A stretch of 64,000 bases of DNA from Leptolyngbya sp. Heron Island J (GCF_000482245.1 NZ_AWNH01000008.1:1-64000), one strand, 5' to 3'. Numbered from the stretch's first letter, positions 9,283 to 18,610 are shown. Program-made: numbers and translations. Notes: generated by a model not told the origin, from the letters alone.

Positions 9283-10512
9283 ATGAAAATTGTTCAACTT
9301 ATTGGAAATTTTAGAAGTAATACCGGAAAGGGAGGGCATTACTATTCATGCTTATCTATCGCTGAAGAGCTGTCGAAAAATCACAAAGTGAGAATAGTCT
9401 CTGTAGGCAAAGAACAACCATCTATTTATAAAGGAAATCAGCTATGCTTTCATCAATTTGGTGAGGTAGAGAATCTAGATTCAATTGTTGAAAAACTACA
9501 TTCACAGCTGCAAGAAATAGTTCCTGATATTTTGCATGCATATGATCCAAAGTCAGGCTACATAGCTAGCCATTTAAATCATAAATATGGCTATCCTTAC
9601 ATAGTTACCAAACCAGGTGGAGCATGCCTACCTCCTTCAGTTCCTCTGTATCCGGCAATGATAGCTTTTCATCGTGAAGATCTAGACGATTTCTCAAAGC
9701 GTTTAGATTATCCAAAGAAAGTTTGGATGTTGCCTCATAGAGCTAAGCCTTTAACTAGAAGGTTGTTAAATAGGGAAAGTGTTTTTCAGAATGTAGCCAA
9801 AAACTGTTTACGAGTCTTGAGGATTGGTTCAATAACAGCAAGATATGAAGGCGCTCTGCTACAAGCTATAAATATTACCCAGCTTTTGAATAGTAGAGGG
9901 CTTTCTAGTAGTCTTGCTATCGTCGGATATGTGGAGTCTGAGGCTGTACTGAATCGTTTAAGGAATGTAGCTGGACAAGAAACTAGTTTTTACATATCCG
10001 AGGATGCGACTATCTCTGCATCAGATTATATTCTTGATGCAGATGTAGTTGTAGGAACTGGGAGATCAGTTGTCGACGGCTTATCTGCACGAAAAATTAT
10101 TTTAGTTCCAGTTAAAGGATCCAAGTATCCTGCATTACTCAATGAAGCAAAATTTAGTCACTTTTTTGACAAAAATTTTTCTCTAAGAGCAGAGAAGAGT
10201 AGCTTTATTTCTCCAGATAAACAGACTGAAGAGATTATCACCACTTTGAGTCAAACAGCTAAAAAGGAAATCTTAGAAGAGTGGTGTTGGAAAATATTTA
10301 CAGAGAATTTTGATGTCAAAGAAGGAGTGATCAAACTTTTAGATATCTATCATGAAATAAGTTTAAACAAAAATATAGTTGGTGTAGAGCAGCTTGAAAA
10401 GCTTGATCGTTTTTACAGGAGAAGGAATTTTGAGGAAAAATATGTTGTAGGAATTAAGAAGAAGATCAAGCATATTCTGTCGTATTCAAGACTTGATTCT
10501 TTATTTCTCTAA
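9283..10512 (+). CDS. GT-B-like glycosyltransferase, divergent
   Basis: I recognise the general GT-B pattern but no specific family. The N-terminus KIVQLIGNFRSNTGKGGHYY has the glycine-rich loop seen in GT4 enzymes. The segment VVVGTGRSVVDGLSARKIILVPV near residue 270 resembles the C-terminal nucleotide-sugar domain, with an altered EX7E region. A TTG-initiated extension begins at 9253, but the ATG at 9283 starts exactly at the first beta strand, so I choose it. The product has 409 residues. It probably acts on the EPS repeat unit, given that it sits between murA and the polymerase. Confidence 0.65.
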   Translation: MKIVQLIGNFRSNTGKGGHYYSCLSIAEELSKNHKVRIVSVGKEQPSIYKGNQLCFHQFGEVENLDSIVEKLHSQLQEIVPDILHAYDPKSGYIASHLNHKYGYPYIVTKPGGACLPPSVPLYPAMIAFHREDLDDFSKRLDYPKKVWMLPHRAKPLTRRLLNRESVFQNVAKNCLRVLRIGSITARYEGALLQAINITQLLNSRGLSSSLAIVGYVESEAVLNRLRNVAGQETSFYISEDATISASDYILDADVVVGTGRSVVDGLSARKIILVPVKGSKYPALLNEAKFSHFFDKNFSLRAEKSSFISPDKQTEEIITTLSQTAKKEILEEWCWKIFTENFDVKEGVIKLLDIYHEISLNKNIVGVEQLEKLDRFYRRRNFEEKYVVGIKKKIKHILSYSRLDSLFL

Positions 10513-10588
10513 AGTTTCTTTAGTTTTTTATGACTGGCATGATGAGAAGCAATGACATTTAAAGGATTTTATTCCTGGGGTGTTTTAT

Positions 10589-11923
10589 ATGATTGATACG
10601 ATTGCAGGCCTAGTAATTGTTTTAAACTCGACCTATTTTTTCATTTTTGCATCTCCTTTAATAGGTATACCAGTTGCCTTGGCAACTCAAGCATTGCTTG
10701 CTGCTAATTTCCTTTATATTTATCTACAAAAAAAACAATTACTGATACTCTTGCGTAAGAAAATTGTTATTGGCTGGGTTATTACTCTAGGTGTATGGCC
10801 TTTGCTAACAAGCTTATACTCTGCGTCTGCTAGTCCAAGAAATATAGGGCTAGCCCTATATTTCTGCTCACTATTTTTACTTGCGCTAATATACACTACC
10901 GTGAATGGCTGGAGAAAGTTTCATGCTCTTATTCTTTGGAGTGTTGTATTGTCAGCAATAGGACTTATTCTAAGCTTGATCTTTCCGGAAACATTTACTG
11001 CAGCAGGATTAGCTTCTGGAGCACGTTCATACTATAGAGGACGAGCCTTCGGTTTCTTCATGCAGCCTAATAGAGCTGCTGCTAATATAGCTTTTTTATG
11101 TATTATTTGGCTTTCAGGTAGTCAATTTAGTAATATTTTTAAGGTTTTTACTAAAGTTTTACTCTGGATGTTGTTGATTTTAGTGACAGCATCTAGAGGA
11201 GGGTTGGTAACATCAATTGCAGCTATTCTTTTGATATTTCTAGATTTTTCTTTATATAAGTGGAATGGTAAAAAATATCTGTATGTTATAGGAAAAACCA
11301 AGAAAAAAATATCTGAATGGCAACGAAAATCATTTCTAAATTTTAAGAAAAACATTTTCATTTATTTATTATTTCTAGCATGCTCTGTTCTTGTCTTTCA
11401 GCACTTATCTCCCAATCTATTTGGTGACATCGAAATCAGAGAGTTCGAGAGCGTTATATCTAGAACAACAGACTTTTTTGCGCTTGATTCGTTGGACGAA
11501 GTTCAGTCAATTGATTCAGCGCAGGTTAGATTAAGAGCTCAGAAACAATTTATCCACAGAATTTATGAGCACCCTCTTATTGGTCGAGGATTGGGTTCAA
11601 GTGTCCATGATGTTGAGAAGGGGGTACTGTTTCTTAGTAGCCACAATGCTTATCTGTCTGCTTTATATGACTATGGTGTACTTTATCTGATTGTATACAT
11701 ATACACGTGTATATATCTGTATAGAACCAGTCAAAAATCAAAGTTACAGTACTACTTAGGCAACAGAATAATCTTGCAGTTTTTATTGTGTGCGGCTGTC
11801 ACATCATTTTTTAACAATCAAGTTCATGATTCTAGAGCTTATTTTGCGATTTTAGGAGGACTAACCTCCTTAGCCTTAAACCCTGAGATATTGTATGTCA
11901 AATCAAATCAACGACACGGATAA
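10589..11923 (+). CDS. Wzy-like O-antigen/EPS polymerase
   Basis: This is a multi-pass membrane protein of 444 residues. It has roughly ten or more hydrophobic segments and a large extracytoplasmic loop (about 265-360). Within it are RGRAFGFFMQPNRAAANIAF and HPLIGRGLGSSVHD, followed by SSHNAYLSALYDYG. The order Arg-rich loop, G-x-G, then H-N-x-x-L is the Wzy_C/O-antigen ligase signature. It would join repeat units at the periplasmic face. A GTG at 10580 is possible, but GGGG at 10577-10580 is well placed as a ribosome-binding site for the ATG at 10589. Its 3' end overlaps the next gene by 29 bp, suggesting translational coupling. Confidence 0.82.
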   Translation: MIDTIAGLVIVLNSTYFFIFASPLIGIPVALATQALLAANFLYIYLQKKQLLILLRKKIVIGWVITLGVWPLLTSLYSASASPRNIGLALYFCSLFLLALIYTTVNGWRKFHALILWSVVLSAIGLILSLIFPETFTAAGLASGARSYYRGRAFGFFMQPNRAAANIAFLCIIWLSGSQFSNIFKVFTKVLLWMLLILVTASRGGLVTSIAAILLIFLDFSLYKWNGKKYLYVIGKTKKKISEWQRKSFLNFKKNIFIYLLFLACSVLVFQHLSPNLFGDIEIREFESVISRTTDFFALDSLDEVQSIDSAQVRLRAQKQFIHRIYEHPLIGRGLGSSVHDVEKGVLFLSSHNAYLSALYDYGVLYLIVYIYTCIYLYRTSQKSKLQYYLGNRIILQFLLCAAVTSFFNNQVHDSRAYFAILGGLTSLALNPEILYVKSNQRHG

Positions 11924-12953
11924 TTCTATCAGTCAATTGAGTATGCAAGTGCAGAAGATAATTGGTTTCCCAAGACAACCTGGAGACATTGGTGGACCTA
12001 GTAGTTTTCAGAGTCGTTTAGAACGTAAGCTAATTGAAACTGGTTGTAAGGTTACATACCCTAAAGATAATATCCACCCTGATGTCATTTTAGTAGTTAA
12101 TTCGACTTCAAAAATCTTATGGGTTTTACTCTCAAAACTACGTGGTTCTAGAATTGTACATAGACTAGATGGACTGTTCTGGAGATCTGAAGCTCTGGAT
12201 AATGTCTCGCTGTCGATAAAGTTGAAGCATAAGGTTTTAGACTTATTTAAGTTCTTTATTCGTAACTTTTTGGCTGACGAAGTTGTCTATCAAAGTGAAT
12301 TTATCAAAGATTGGTGGCATAAGAAGTACGGAAAAGCATCTTGTAGAGAAAACATTATTTATAATGGTGCTGACTTAGAGGAATTCTATCCTAGAGAAAA
12401 AGATACGACTTCGCTACCTCGAATTTTATGTGTTGAAGGGTATGTACAAGATGACATAGTTACCTTAAAAACTCTCACAGAAGCATCAACGAAGCTGGCT
12501 AGTTCAAAACTGATAGAAGAAACCTGGGTTTGTGGTGAGATTTCTCAAGATAGTCAAAAGTACATAAGTAGGTTTAGTGAGATTTCAATTAGAGGTAAAG
12601 TTCCTAGAGACGAAATGTCTAAATGCTTTTCCATATATGGAATTTATCTTGTTCTTGAAATTAATCCACCTTGCCCAAATTCGGTAATTGAAGCACTTGC
12701 ATCAGGTATGCCTGTAGTTGGCTTCGATACTGGGGCGCTTAGAGAGTTAGTACCACCAAATGCTGGAGTTCTAGTTCCATATGACGGGAATCCGTGGAAA
12801 CTGGAGGAACCAAATTTTGAGCTTATTTCAGAAGCCATAGCTCAAGTTTTGACTGACTGGCATGCTTTTAGTAAAGGTGCCAGAGAGACTGCCGAACAAA
12901 AATTTTCATTAGATACGATGTTTTTGAAATACCGAAAACTTTTGGGAGTTTAA
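11895..12953 (+). CDS. GT4-like glycosyltransferase
   Basis: This is a 352-residue GT-B enzyme. It has a short N-terminal domain (FPRQPGDIGGPSSFQSRLER near residue 25, IVHRLDGLFW near 90) and a typical C-terminal domain. In the latter, LEINPPCPNSVIEALASGMPVVGFDTGALRE near 255-285 contains the EX7E-type motif of GT4 retaining enzymes. It overlaps the polymerase gene by 29 bp. A second in-frame ATG at 11943 is a possible start just before the first beta strand. It probably adds a sugar to the EPS repeat unit; donor and acceptor are unknown. Confidence 0.8.
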   Translation: MSNQINDTDNSISQLSMQVQKIIGFPRQPGDIGGPSSFQSRLERKLIETGCKVTYPKDNIHPDVILVVNSTSKILWVLLSKLRGSRIVHRLDGLFWRSEALDNVSLSIKLKHKVLDLFKFFIRNFLADEVVYQSEFIKDWWHKKYGKASCRENIIYNGADLEEFYPREKDTTSLPRILCVEGYVQDDIVTLKTLTEASTKLASSKLIEETWVCGEISQDSQKYISRFSEISIRGKVPRDEMSKCFSIYGIYLVLEINPPCPNSVIEALASGMPVVGFDTGALRELVPPNAGVLVPYDGNPWKLEEPNFELISEAIAQVLTDWHAFSKGARETAEQKFSLDTMFLKYRKLLGV

Positions 12954-12977
12954 TGTAATTATTGATGGAATCAACAA

Positions 12978-13874
12978 ATGGCTTTACCTGATTTTGTGGT
13001 GATTGGCGCTCAAAAGTCTGCCTCAACTTTCATACAGTTTTGTTTGGCAGATCATCCTCAAATATTTATGCCTTACGGCGAAACATCCTTCTTTGAATCA
13101 ATAGATTATCCAAGCAAATATCAAGAGTCACTGGAAGTGATTTTTCAAAATAGGAAAGAAAAGATATTAGGTATCAAGAGGCCTGATTATTTAACAAATC
13201 CAAAAGTACCTCGAAGAATTAACAGTTTAATACCTAATGCTAAATTGATAGCTATTTTACGAAATCCGGTAGATCGCTTCGTATCTGCATACTATCATTA
13301 TATGCGGTATGGATTTATTCCAATTGAAGAACCAGAAATTGGAATTAAAAAAATACTTGACAATCAATATCAGTGTTCGTACAAGAGAGCTCAAGAAATC
13401 ATTGACTATGGCTTTTACTATAAGGGCCTCCAAGGGTACTTGGATATCTTTGAAGAGAGCCATATTCTTATCATTTTACACGAAGATATTATTGCGAATA
13501 AGCATGATGTAACTAAGATTATATATAAATATCTTGATGTTCATGAGGAATATGTACCATCTTCTATTGGACACAGACCTATGTCTGTTGTATATAACCT
13601 TTCTCGGCTTAAATTCTTGAGAGCTGGTAACTCGCTTGTTTATCAATATAATGATGAAAAGACTCGCCTGTGGAAAAGAAAAAACATCCTAGCTAGCGCT
13701 ATTTCTTACACCTTAAAAAGTTTTGATTCGGTTATCTTATCAAAAGTCTTTGCGAGCGAAAAACCATCTCTATCAAAAATAATTAGGAGTGAGCTTATAG
13801 ATCTTTATAAAGATGATATCCAAGCACTGCAAAAACTAATTAATCGAGACTTAAGTAGTTGGATGAAAATATGA
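12978..13874 (+). CDS. PAPS-dependent sulfotransferase
   Basis: The protein begins with the 5'-phosphosulfate-binding loop IGAQKSASTFI (residues 8-18). It also has the 3'-phosphate-binding motif RNPVDRFVSAYYHY near residue 95-108. Both are hallmarks of the heparan-sulfate-type sulfotransferase family. The lysine in the first loop is present, so the enzyme should be active. It has no membrane segment, so it would act in the cytosol on lipid-linked or nucleotide-linked sugar. This predicts a sulfated EPS, as known for many cyanobacterial sheaths. It lies 24 bp after a glycosyltransferase in the same operon-like run. Confidence 0.85.
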   Translation: MALPDFVVIGAQKSASTFIQFCLADHPQIFMPYGETSFFESIDYPSKYQESLEVIFQNRKEKILGIKRPDYLTNPKVPRRINSLIPNAKLIAILRNPVDRFVSAYYHYMRYGFIPIEEPEIGIKKILDNQYQCSYKRAQEIIDYGFYYKGLQGYLDIFEESHILIILHEDIIANKHDVTKIIYKYLDVHEEYVPSSIGHRPMSVVYNLSRLKFLRAGNSLVYQYNDEKTRLWKRKNILASAISYTLKSFDSVILSKVFASEKPSLSKIIRSELIDLYKDDIQALQKLINRDLSSWMKI

Positions 13875-13957
13875 TCATTGACTGCTTGAAAAATTAGTGG
13901 AATTTATGACCACAAAGCTTTAGGTTTAATGCTTACTAGTGATTTTAGACTAGCCTA

Positions 13958-15082
13958 ATGAAAAGAATCGCATTACTCTTTGAAAACTATGGTCCTTACC
14001 ATATGGCCAGGTTAGCGGCTTTAGAAAAGCTCTACTCTGGCACAGACTTTGAAGTTATCCCTATGGAGATAGGCCGATTTCAAAAGAAGTATGCTTGGGA
14101 AGTTGGTACTGAAGAGATACCTCAAAACCTAGTCTCAGTTATAGAAGATGATTCTATTGAAGAATCATCTTTTCTTAAAGTTATTTCAAAGTTGTTCAGT
14201 AAGTTGAATGATATTAATCCAGATACTATTGCCATTGCAGGTTATGCTGAACTACCCATGCTTGCATCTTTGTTGTGGGCTACTTTATTTCGGAAACACA
14301 CTATACTTATGTCTGCTTCTAAAGCAGATGATAGTAAACGTATATTCATAACTGAACTCATTAAAAAAGCGATCTTAAGGTTATTTAGGACTGCGTTAGT
14401 TGGCGGTCAACCTCAAAAACGTTATCTTTTAGCTCTTGGTAAATCTGCTGAAAGTATTTTTACTGGTTACAACGTTGTAGGTAATGATAACTTTCATCCT
14501 AAGGTGCTTTCGAAGTTTTCTTCACCTATAGAGCAGCCATTTTTTCTTACGATTAACCGCTTTATTGCTAAAAAAAACTTACATACGTTAATTGATGCCT
14601 ATGCTAAATATCGACAGATTTGTAGACACTGTCCTTACGAATTAGTTTTGTCCGGCGATGGTGAACTTTATCATGCACTTGAGAAACAAGTAGAATCTCT
14701 AAACTTAAAATCTGTTGTGCATTTTACTGGATTTCTTCAACAGAAAGAACTTCTGCCATATTTAGCTCATGCTTCCTGTTTCATACATGCTAGTGCTCAA
14801 GAGCAGTGGGGCCTTGTTGTGAATGAAGCTATGGCTGCTGGACTACCTGTTATTGTTTCAAACCGTTGCGGCTGTTTCGAAGATCTTGTTATTGAAGGCG
14901 TGAATGGTTTTGGCTTTGACCCCAATAGTCAAGATCAGCTTACTGACATCATGCTGAAAGTTAGTTCTAGTGATGTAGATCTAGATGAGATGGGTGAAGC
15001 TGCTTTATCTCATATTCAACAATTCTCTCCAGCTCGTTTTGCACAAGGCTTTAATGAAGCTTTGGAATATATGAATATCTAA
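13958..15082 (+). CDS. GT4 family glycosyltransferase
   Basis: This 374-residue GT-B protein has the C-terminal GT4 sequence TINRFIAKKNLHTLIDAY near residue 205. It then has LVLSGDGEL, HFTGFLQQKELLPYLAHAS and EQWGLVVNEAMAAGLPVIVSNRCG near 287-307. The last segment contains the EX7E motif. The N-terminus RIALLFENYGPYHMARLAAL contains the acceptor-side histidine often seen in the family. It is one of several sugar transferases in the block and is followed 17 bp later by another. Confidence 0.87.
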   Translation: MKRIALLFENYGPYHMARLAALEKLYSGTDFEVIPMEIGRFQKKYAWEVGTEEIPQNLVSVIEDDSIEESSFLKVISKLFSKLNDINPDTIAIAGYAELPMLASLLWATLFRKHTILMSASKADDSKRIFITELIKKAILRLFRTALVGGQPQKRYLLALGKSAESIFTGYNVVGNDNFHPKVLSKFSSPIEQPFFLTINRFIAKKNLHTLIDAYAKYRQICRHCPYELVLSGDGELYHALEKQVESLNLKSVVHFTGFLQQKELLPYLAHASCFIHASAQEQWGLVVNEAMAAGLPVIVSNRCGCFEDLVIEGVNGFGFDPNSQDQLTDIMLKVSSSDVDLDEMGEAALSHIQQFSPARFAQGFNEALEYMNI

Positions 15083-15099
15083 TTACTACATGATTAGTT

Positions 15100-16299
15100 A
15101 TGAATGTTTTGCTAGTTGCCCCATATCTAGGTCTTACTTATGGAGGTACTTCAAAAGTTGTATTAGAGTTAGCAAAATCTATTAATTCCGTATCTTCTTC
15201 CATTAATGTTGATGTGGTATCCACCAATGCTAATGGAGATAATTTTCTTAATGTAGAGCTTGGAGTATGGATTGAGAAAGAGAACTATCGTATTCAATAT
15301 TTTCCAACTTGGTATCGTAACGATTTAATTGTCAGTCTTCCGCTTGCTAAATGGCTTCTTAAGTCAATTAAAAGGTATGACATGATTCATACTCATACTA
15401 TTTTTGCACCGATAATCTCTTTTACAACTATGGTTTGTAATTTATATAACAAACCATATATCATCACACCTCATGGCATGCTTGATCCATGGGCCTTATC
15501 CTATAAAGCTCAAAAAAAGACTATTTATTATTCAATCGCTGAGAAAAAATTGCTCCAAAATGCTGATGCAATTCATGTTTTAGCAAGATCCGAAGCAATG
15601 CAAATTAAAAAATTAGGCTATCCGCAAGGATGTTTAATACCAAACGGTATACCTAATTCATTTTTTAATCAAACTTTTGATGAAAAAATATTTTATCAAA
15701 AGTTTCCTGAATTATATTCAAAAAAACTTATTTTATTTCTTAGTCGTATTGATCCTAAAAAAGGTTTAGATATACTTGCTTCAGCATTTTCGAAAGTCAA
15801 TGCATCTTTTCCAAATACACATTTGGTCTTGGCTGGGCCAGACAGTATCAACTATAAGCTTACTGTTGAAAAATATTTTTCTGATGCTGGTTGCTTAGAG
15901 TCTGTAACTTTTACTGGTATGCTCTCCGGCTCATTAAAATATTCTGCGCTAGCTGCCGCTGATTTTTATGTTTTGCCTTCTTATTCTGAGGGTTTTAGCA
16001 TGTCTGTCTTAGAAGGGATGGCATCTGGATTACCATGCATCATTAGCGAAAATTGTAATTTTCCGGAAGCTAAGAAAGCAAATGCAGCTCATATTGTTAA
16101 GCCAGATTCAGAATCTGTAGCGCAAGGGCTATTGCAATATTTGCGTGAGCCTCAAAAAGCGCAACAAATGGGAGATTTAGCTAAGCAATTCATTTTTCAG
16201 AATTATACATGGGAAAAATCAGCTAAGAAGTTAATTCAACTATACCATTCAATTTTAGAGGACAGAGAACTGAAAAAAAAGAGGATTTTTAGCTCATAA
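15100..16299 (+). CDS. GT4 family glycosyltransferase
   Basis: This 399-residue GT-B enzyme opens with LVAPYLGLTYGGTSKVVLEL (the glycine-rich acceptor loop). It continues with THTIFAPIISF and ITPHGMLDPWAL, a sequence common in mannosyl/galactosyl-type GT4 proteins. The C-terminal part has LFLSRIDPKKGLDILASAF near residue 210 and PSYSEGFSMSVLEGMASGLPCIIS near 293-316. The latter contains the EX7E motif. It lies 17 bp after another GT4 gene and is the last glycosyltransferase of the block. Confidence 0.88.
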   Translation: MNVLLVAPYLGLTYGGTSKVVLELAKSINSVSSSINVDVVSTNANGDNFLNVELGVWIEKENYRIQYFPTWYRNDLIVSLPLAKWLLKSIKRYDMIHTHTIFAPIISFTTMVCNLYNKPYIITPHGMLDPWALSYKAQKKTIYYSIAEKKLLQNADAIHVLARSEAMQIKKLGYPQGCLIPNGIPNSFFNQTFDEKIFYQKFPELYSKKLILFLSRIDPKKGLDILASAFSKVNASFPNTHLVLAGPDSINYKLTVEKYFSDAGCLESVTFTGMLSGSLKYSALAAADFYVLPSYSEGFSMSVLEGMASGLPCIISENCNFPEAKKANAAHIVKPDSESVAQGLLQYLREPQKAQQMGDLAKQFIFQNYTWEKSAKKLIQLYHSILEDRELKKKRIFSS

Positions 16300-16410
16300 T
16301 TTGATGTCGATTAACTATTTATTATGTCGAAAATATTTTGTATAATAAATCTTTTTTCAGAAAAATAAGAATAAGTCTAGCCTCCTAAAAATTACTTGCC
16401 ATATACTATT

Positions 16411-17289
16411 ATGTCTAACTTCTTAGCTGCTAATACTTTCAAGTATATTTGGATGCATCCGAACTCTGAAAATAGGAGAGTAAAAGGGATCTTAAAGTTT
16501 TTGGGTTGGCAATTTTATAAGCGAATCTTTAAGAAGCCTGTTGATATTGAAATTATTCCAAAATTTAAAATCCGTTGCTATCCTAATGGTTATTCTGCAG
16601 CTTCTGTACTCTACTGTGGGCTCTATGATTATAATGAGATGAATTTCTTACTGCGATATTTGCGACCAGAAGATTCTTTCTTGGATATTGGGGCTAATGT
16701 TGGTATCTACTCCATTTTAGCGGCATCTAGAATTAGCCTTGGAAAGGTGTTTAGTTTTGAGCCTCTTCCAAAAAATATCGATAGACTAAAGGAAAATTGT
16801 AAGTTAAACAAATTTGATCACATTGAGATTCACTCGGTAGCTATTTCAGATATTCAAGGTGAAATAGCATTAAATTTGGCGGAAGGCGACTCTATGCCTT
16901 TTATCACTTCAAGTCCAGAAGAGAATTCGATAACTGTTCCTACTGATACGTTGGATAATATTTTTAGAGGTAGAGAATTAAAGCAACTGACCTTGGCTAA
17001 GATTGATATTGAAGGGGCTGAATTCTTGGCCTTTAAAGGTGCAAGGTCTTTGTTGGAGAAACATCTTCCATATGTTTGGATTCTAGAGATTAATAACACT
17101 ATCAAGAATTTCAACCATACAGAAGAGGACGTTGTCAGTTTATTGAATAGCTTTGGTTATCATCTTTATGATTATGATGCAGCTCATAATTGTTTGAAAC
17201 CAATTGGATTAAAGCAGCAACAAGGGAAGAATGCCCTAGCGATTGCTGATAGCCATCTTGACTTTGTTCGAGAACGTTTGGCAAAGTGA
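16411..17289 (+). CDS. FkbM family SAM-dependent methyltransferase
   Basis: This is a class I methyltransferase of the FkbM type. SAM-binding motif I is FLDIGANVGIYSILAA near residue 90, the acidic residue follows in VFSFEPLPKN, and KIDIEGAEFLAFKGA near 196 is the family's characteristic segment. Such enzymes O-methylate sugars in many EPS loci, which fits its place at the end of this block. A TTG at 16396 would add five residues, but the ATG at 16411 is the better start. It is the last gene on the plus strand before the accessory junction. Confidence 0.85.
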   Translation: MSNFLAANTFKYIWMHPNSENRRVKGILKFLGWQFYKRIFKKPVDIEIIPKFKIRCYPNGYSAASVLYCGLYDYNEMNFLLRYLRPEDSFLDIGANVGIYSILAASRISLGKVFSFEPLPKNIDRLKENCKLNKFDHIEIHSVAISDIQGEIALNLAEGDSMPFITSSPEENSITVPTDTLDNIFRGRELKQLTLAKIDIEGAEFLAFKGARSLLEKHLPYVWILEINNTIKNFNHTEEDVVSLLNSFGYHLYDYDAAHNCLKPIGLKQQQGKNALAIADSHLDFVRERLAK

Positions 17290-17358
17290 AGAATGGTTAA
17301 TAAACGCTTATGAGCAAAAGCATTTAGTTATTATGATGTCTTGACTTCAACGTAGCCT

Positions 17359-17845
17359 CTATGGCGCGCTCGCACTTACAACCACCAGCCTCCTGGTTGT
17401 CCTATCTCCTAGCCTGGAGTCATTGTGGCGCTCGGTAGTGGTAGCATCTAAGTTCTTTTGGAAAAACACCTGATCACTATTTTCCAGATAATCTCTCACC
17501 TGTTCAACAAACTCAACAGCAGCCTCTAACGCCTGCGTTGCCAGTTCCTCAGTCAAAACAACGGCAGCTTCATAATCGCCTAGCTGACGCAAACCATAGG
17601 TCCTTTGCAGATTTTGAGCCATGCTAACAGGCAAATCACCTGCCTGGACAAAACTTTGACTAAACTGTTGAAGAACGCCTTTATGGGTACGGCTTCCTAT
17701 ATCCCTGATGGTCCGCCCGTGTAGTATAGTACATTGCATAGTATGCACGGGATATACAAGCACGGTAGTATGTGTTCTGTAACAGAAGCTGTGAAGCGAT
17801 TAACTCCTCCTCTGCCAGATCTAGAAACTGAGCAGCCTCACTCAT
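17359..17845 (-). pseudogene. HEPN-domain toxin-like gene, frameshifted
   Basis: The start codon at 17845-17843 overlaps the stop of the upstream MNT gene (ATGA). From it I read MSEAAQFLDLAEEELIASQL, then YYRACISRAYYAMYYTTRA, the N-terminal helices of a UPF0332-type HEPN protein. This frame stops at 17681-17683. The remainder (THKGVLQQFSQSFV, LRQLGDYEAAVVLTEE, ALEAAVEFVEQVRDYL) continues in another frame. The break therefore falls near 17690-17712 and looks like one extra base. The last 35 or so residues run into unrelated sequence. With its partner it would have formed an MNT/HEPN toxin-antitoxin pair; the HEPN half is probably dead unless the shift is a sequencing error. Confidence 0.75.
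17362..17422 (+). pseudogene. Fragment of a second YdcF-like gene
   Basis: Read on the plus strand, this 61-bp piece encodes GALALTTTSLLVVLS, which matches SAIALTTTSLLIVLS in the YdcF-like gene at 18721-18786. The DNA identity is about 80% by eye. No further homology continues on either side. It is therefore a diverged relic of a paralogue rather than a fresh copy. The C-terminal tail of the HEPN reading frame on the other strand runs through it, so that tail is probably not native. Confidence 0.55.
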
Positions 17846-18249
17846 ATAACAATGCCATCCTGGCGAATATTTCTCAATAATGGAGAATCACGATATAAGA
17901 AATCATTGATTGATACAGGAAGCACCGAAATCAACTCATCATATTTTAGTAACAGCTCGATTTCAGCATCACCCAGCCGCCAAATCTCATCACCACTGGA
18001 AACATCAATACCCTTGAGAACGATCAAGACATCTACATCAGAGTCTTGCGTTTCCTCATGACGGGCAAACGAACCAAAAAGCACTAACTTTGCTAAGCGC
18101 TTTCCATACAATTTTTTTAGCAATTGCTTGAACTCACCCAATAGTTGCTTAATTTTGGGGTTAAGGAAATCAACCTCCTCAATGGTGGGAAGGTCGTCTA
18201 ACTTAAAACCTGGAGTCAAGCCCGTGTGCTGATAATCTGGAGCGACCAT
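17842..18249 (-). CDS. Minimal nucleotidyltransferase (MNT) antitoxin
   Basis: The 135-residue protein carries the Pol-beta nucleotidyltransferase motif GSFARHEETQDSDVDVLIVL. It has Gly59-Ser60 and the metal-binding Asp71 and Asp73. In MNT/HEPN modules such proteins act as the antitoxin, in some cases by adding AMP to the HEPN toxin. The active-site residues are intact here although the HEPN partner is frameshifted. The N-terminal 45 residues are a charged helical extension. Transcription probably starts near 18.25-18.3 kb on the minus strand. Confidence 0.82.
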   Translation of the reverse strand: MVAPDYQHTGLTPGFKLDDLPTIEEVDFLNPKIKQLLGEFKQLLKKLYGKRLAKLVLFGSFARHEETQDSDVDVLIVLKGIDVSSGDEIWRLGDAEIELLLKYDELISVLPVSINDFLYRDSPLLRNIRQDGIVI

Positions 18250-18310
18250 AATTCCAGCCTAGGTAAAGTTTAGATAGTAAAGTATAGAGACTGGAATTGA
18301 ATTTTCGTAA

Positions 18311-18403
18311 GCGTCCCATATATCGTTGGCTTCGACTCCGCTCAGCCAACGACTCCGCTCAGCCAACGACTCCGCTCAGCCAACGACTCCGCTCAGGGGA
18401 CGC
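18311..18403. repeat. Tandem 17-bp repeat array nested in an inverted repeat, family R4
   Basis: The unit CGACTCCGCTCAGCCAA is present three times exactly (18333-18349, 18350-18366, 18367-18383), with a fourth partial unit to about 18397. The array is flanked by GCGTCCC on the left and GGGACGC on the right, and an inner CGTTGGC pairs with GCCAACG. Units of this kind often expand within cyanobacterial intergenic palindromes. The array has replaced the 5' part of an xisI-like gene. Confidence 0.8.
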
Positions 18404-18610
18404 TTATGTGTTTTCGATGCCGAAATCCGCAACGACAGAATTTGGCTCCACCACGATGGCCTGAATCATGGCATTACTGAAGACTGGCTGGCTGCTAGTG
18501 TTTCCAAAGAACAAATCATTTTAGCGTTTCGCCCTCTCCATAGTCGCCAGCATACTGGATTACGCGGTTGTTTAGACAAAGCAGCTCATACACGGCATCC
18601 TAGCTTTTAG
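18390..18610 (+). pseudogene. xisI remnant (C-terminal part only)
   Basis: The frame reads VFDAEIRNDRIWLHHDGL, then ITEDWLAASVSKEQIILAF and RPLHSRQHTGL. This corresponds to the C-terminal half of XisI (compare HFTIRNNKIWLLANSTEYDL and GVPKQDIVLGFHP in the intact gene at 20051). The N-terminal half is missing and the tandem repeat array abuts the break. No xisH lies in front of it. It is best read as a decayed second xisHI locus. Confidence 0.65.

Noticed and set aside
18311-18403. Tandem repeats as a CRISPR array
   Set aside because: The 17-bp units are directly adjacent with no unique spacers and there are no cas genes.
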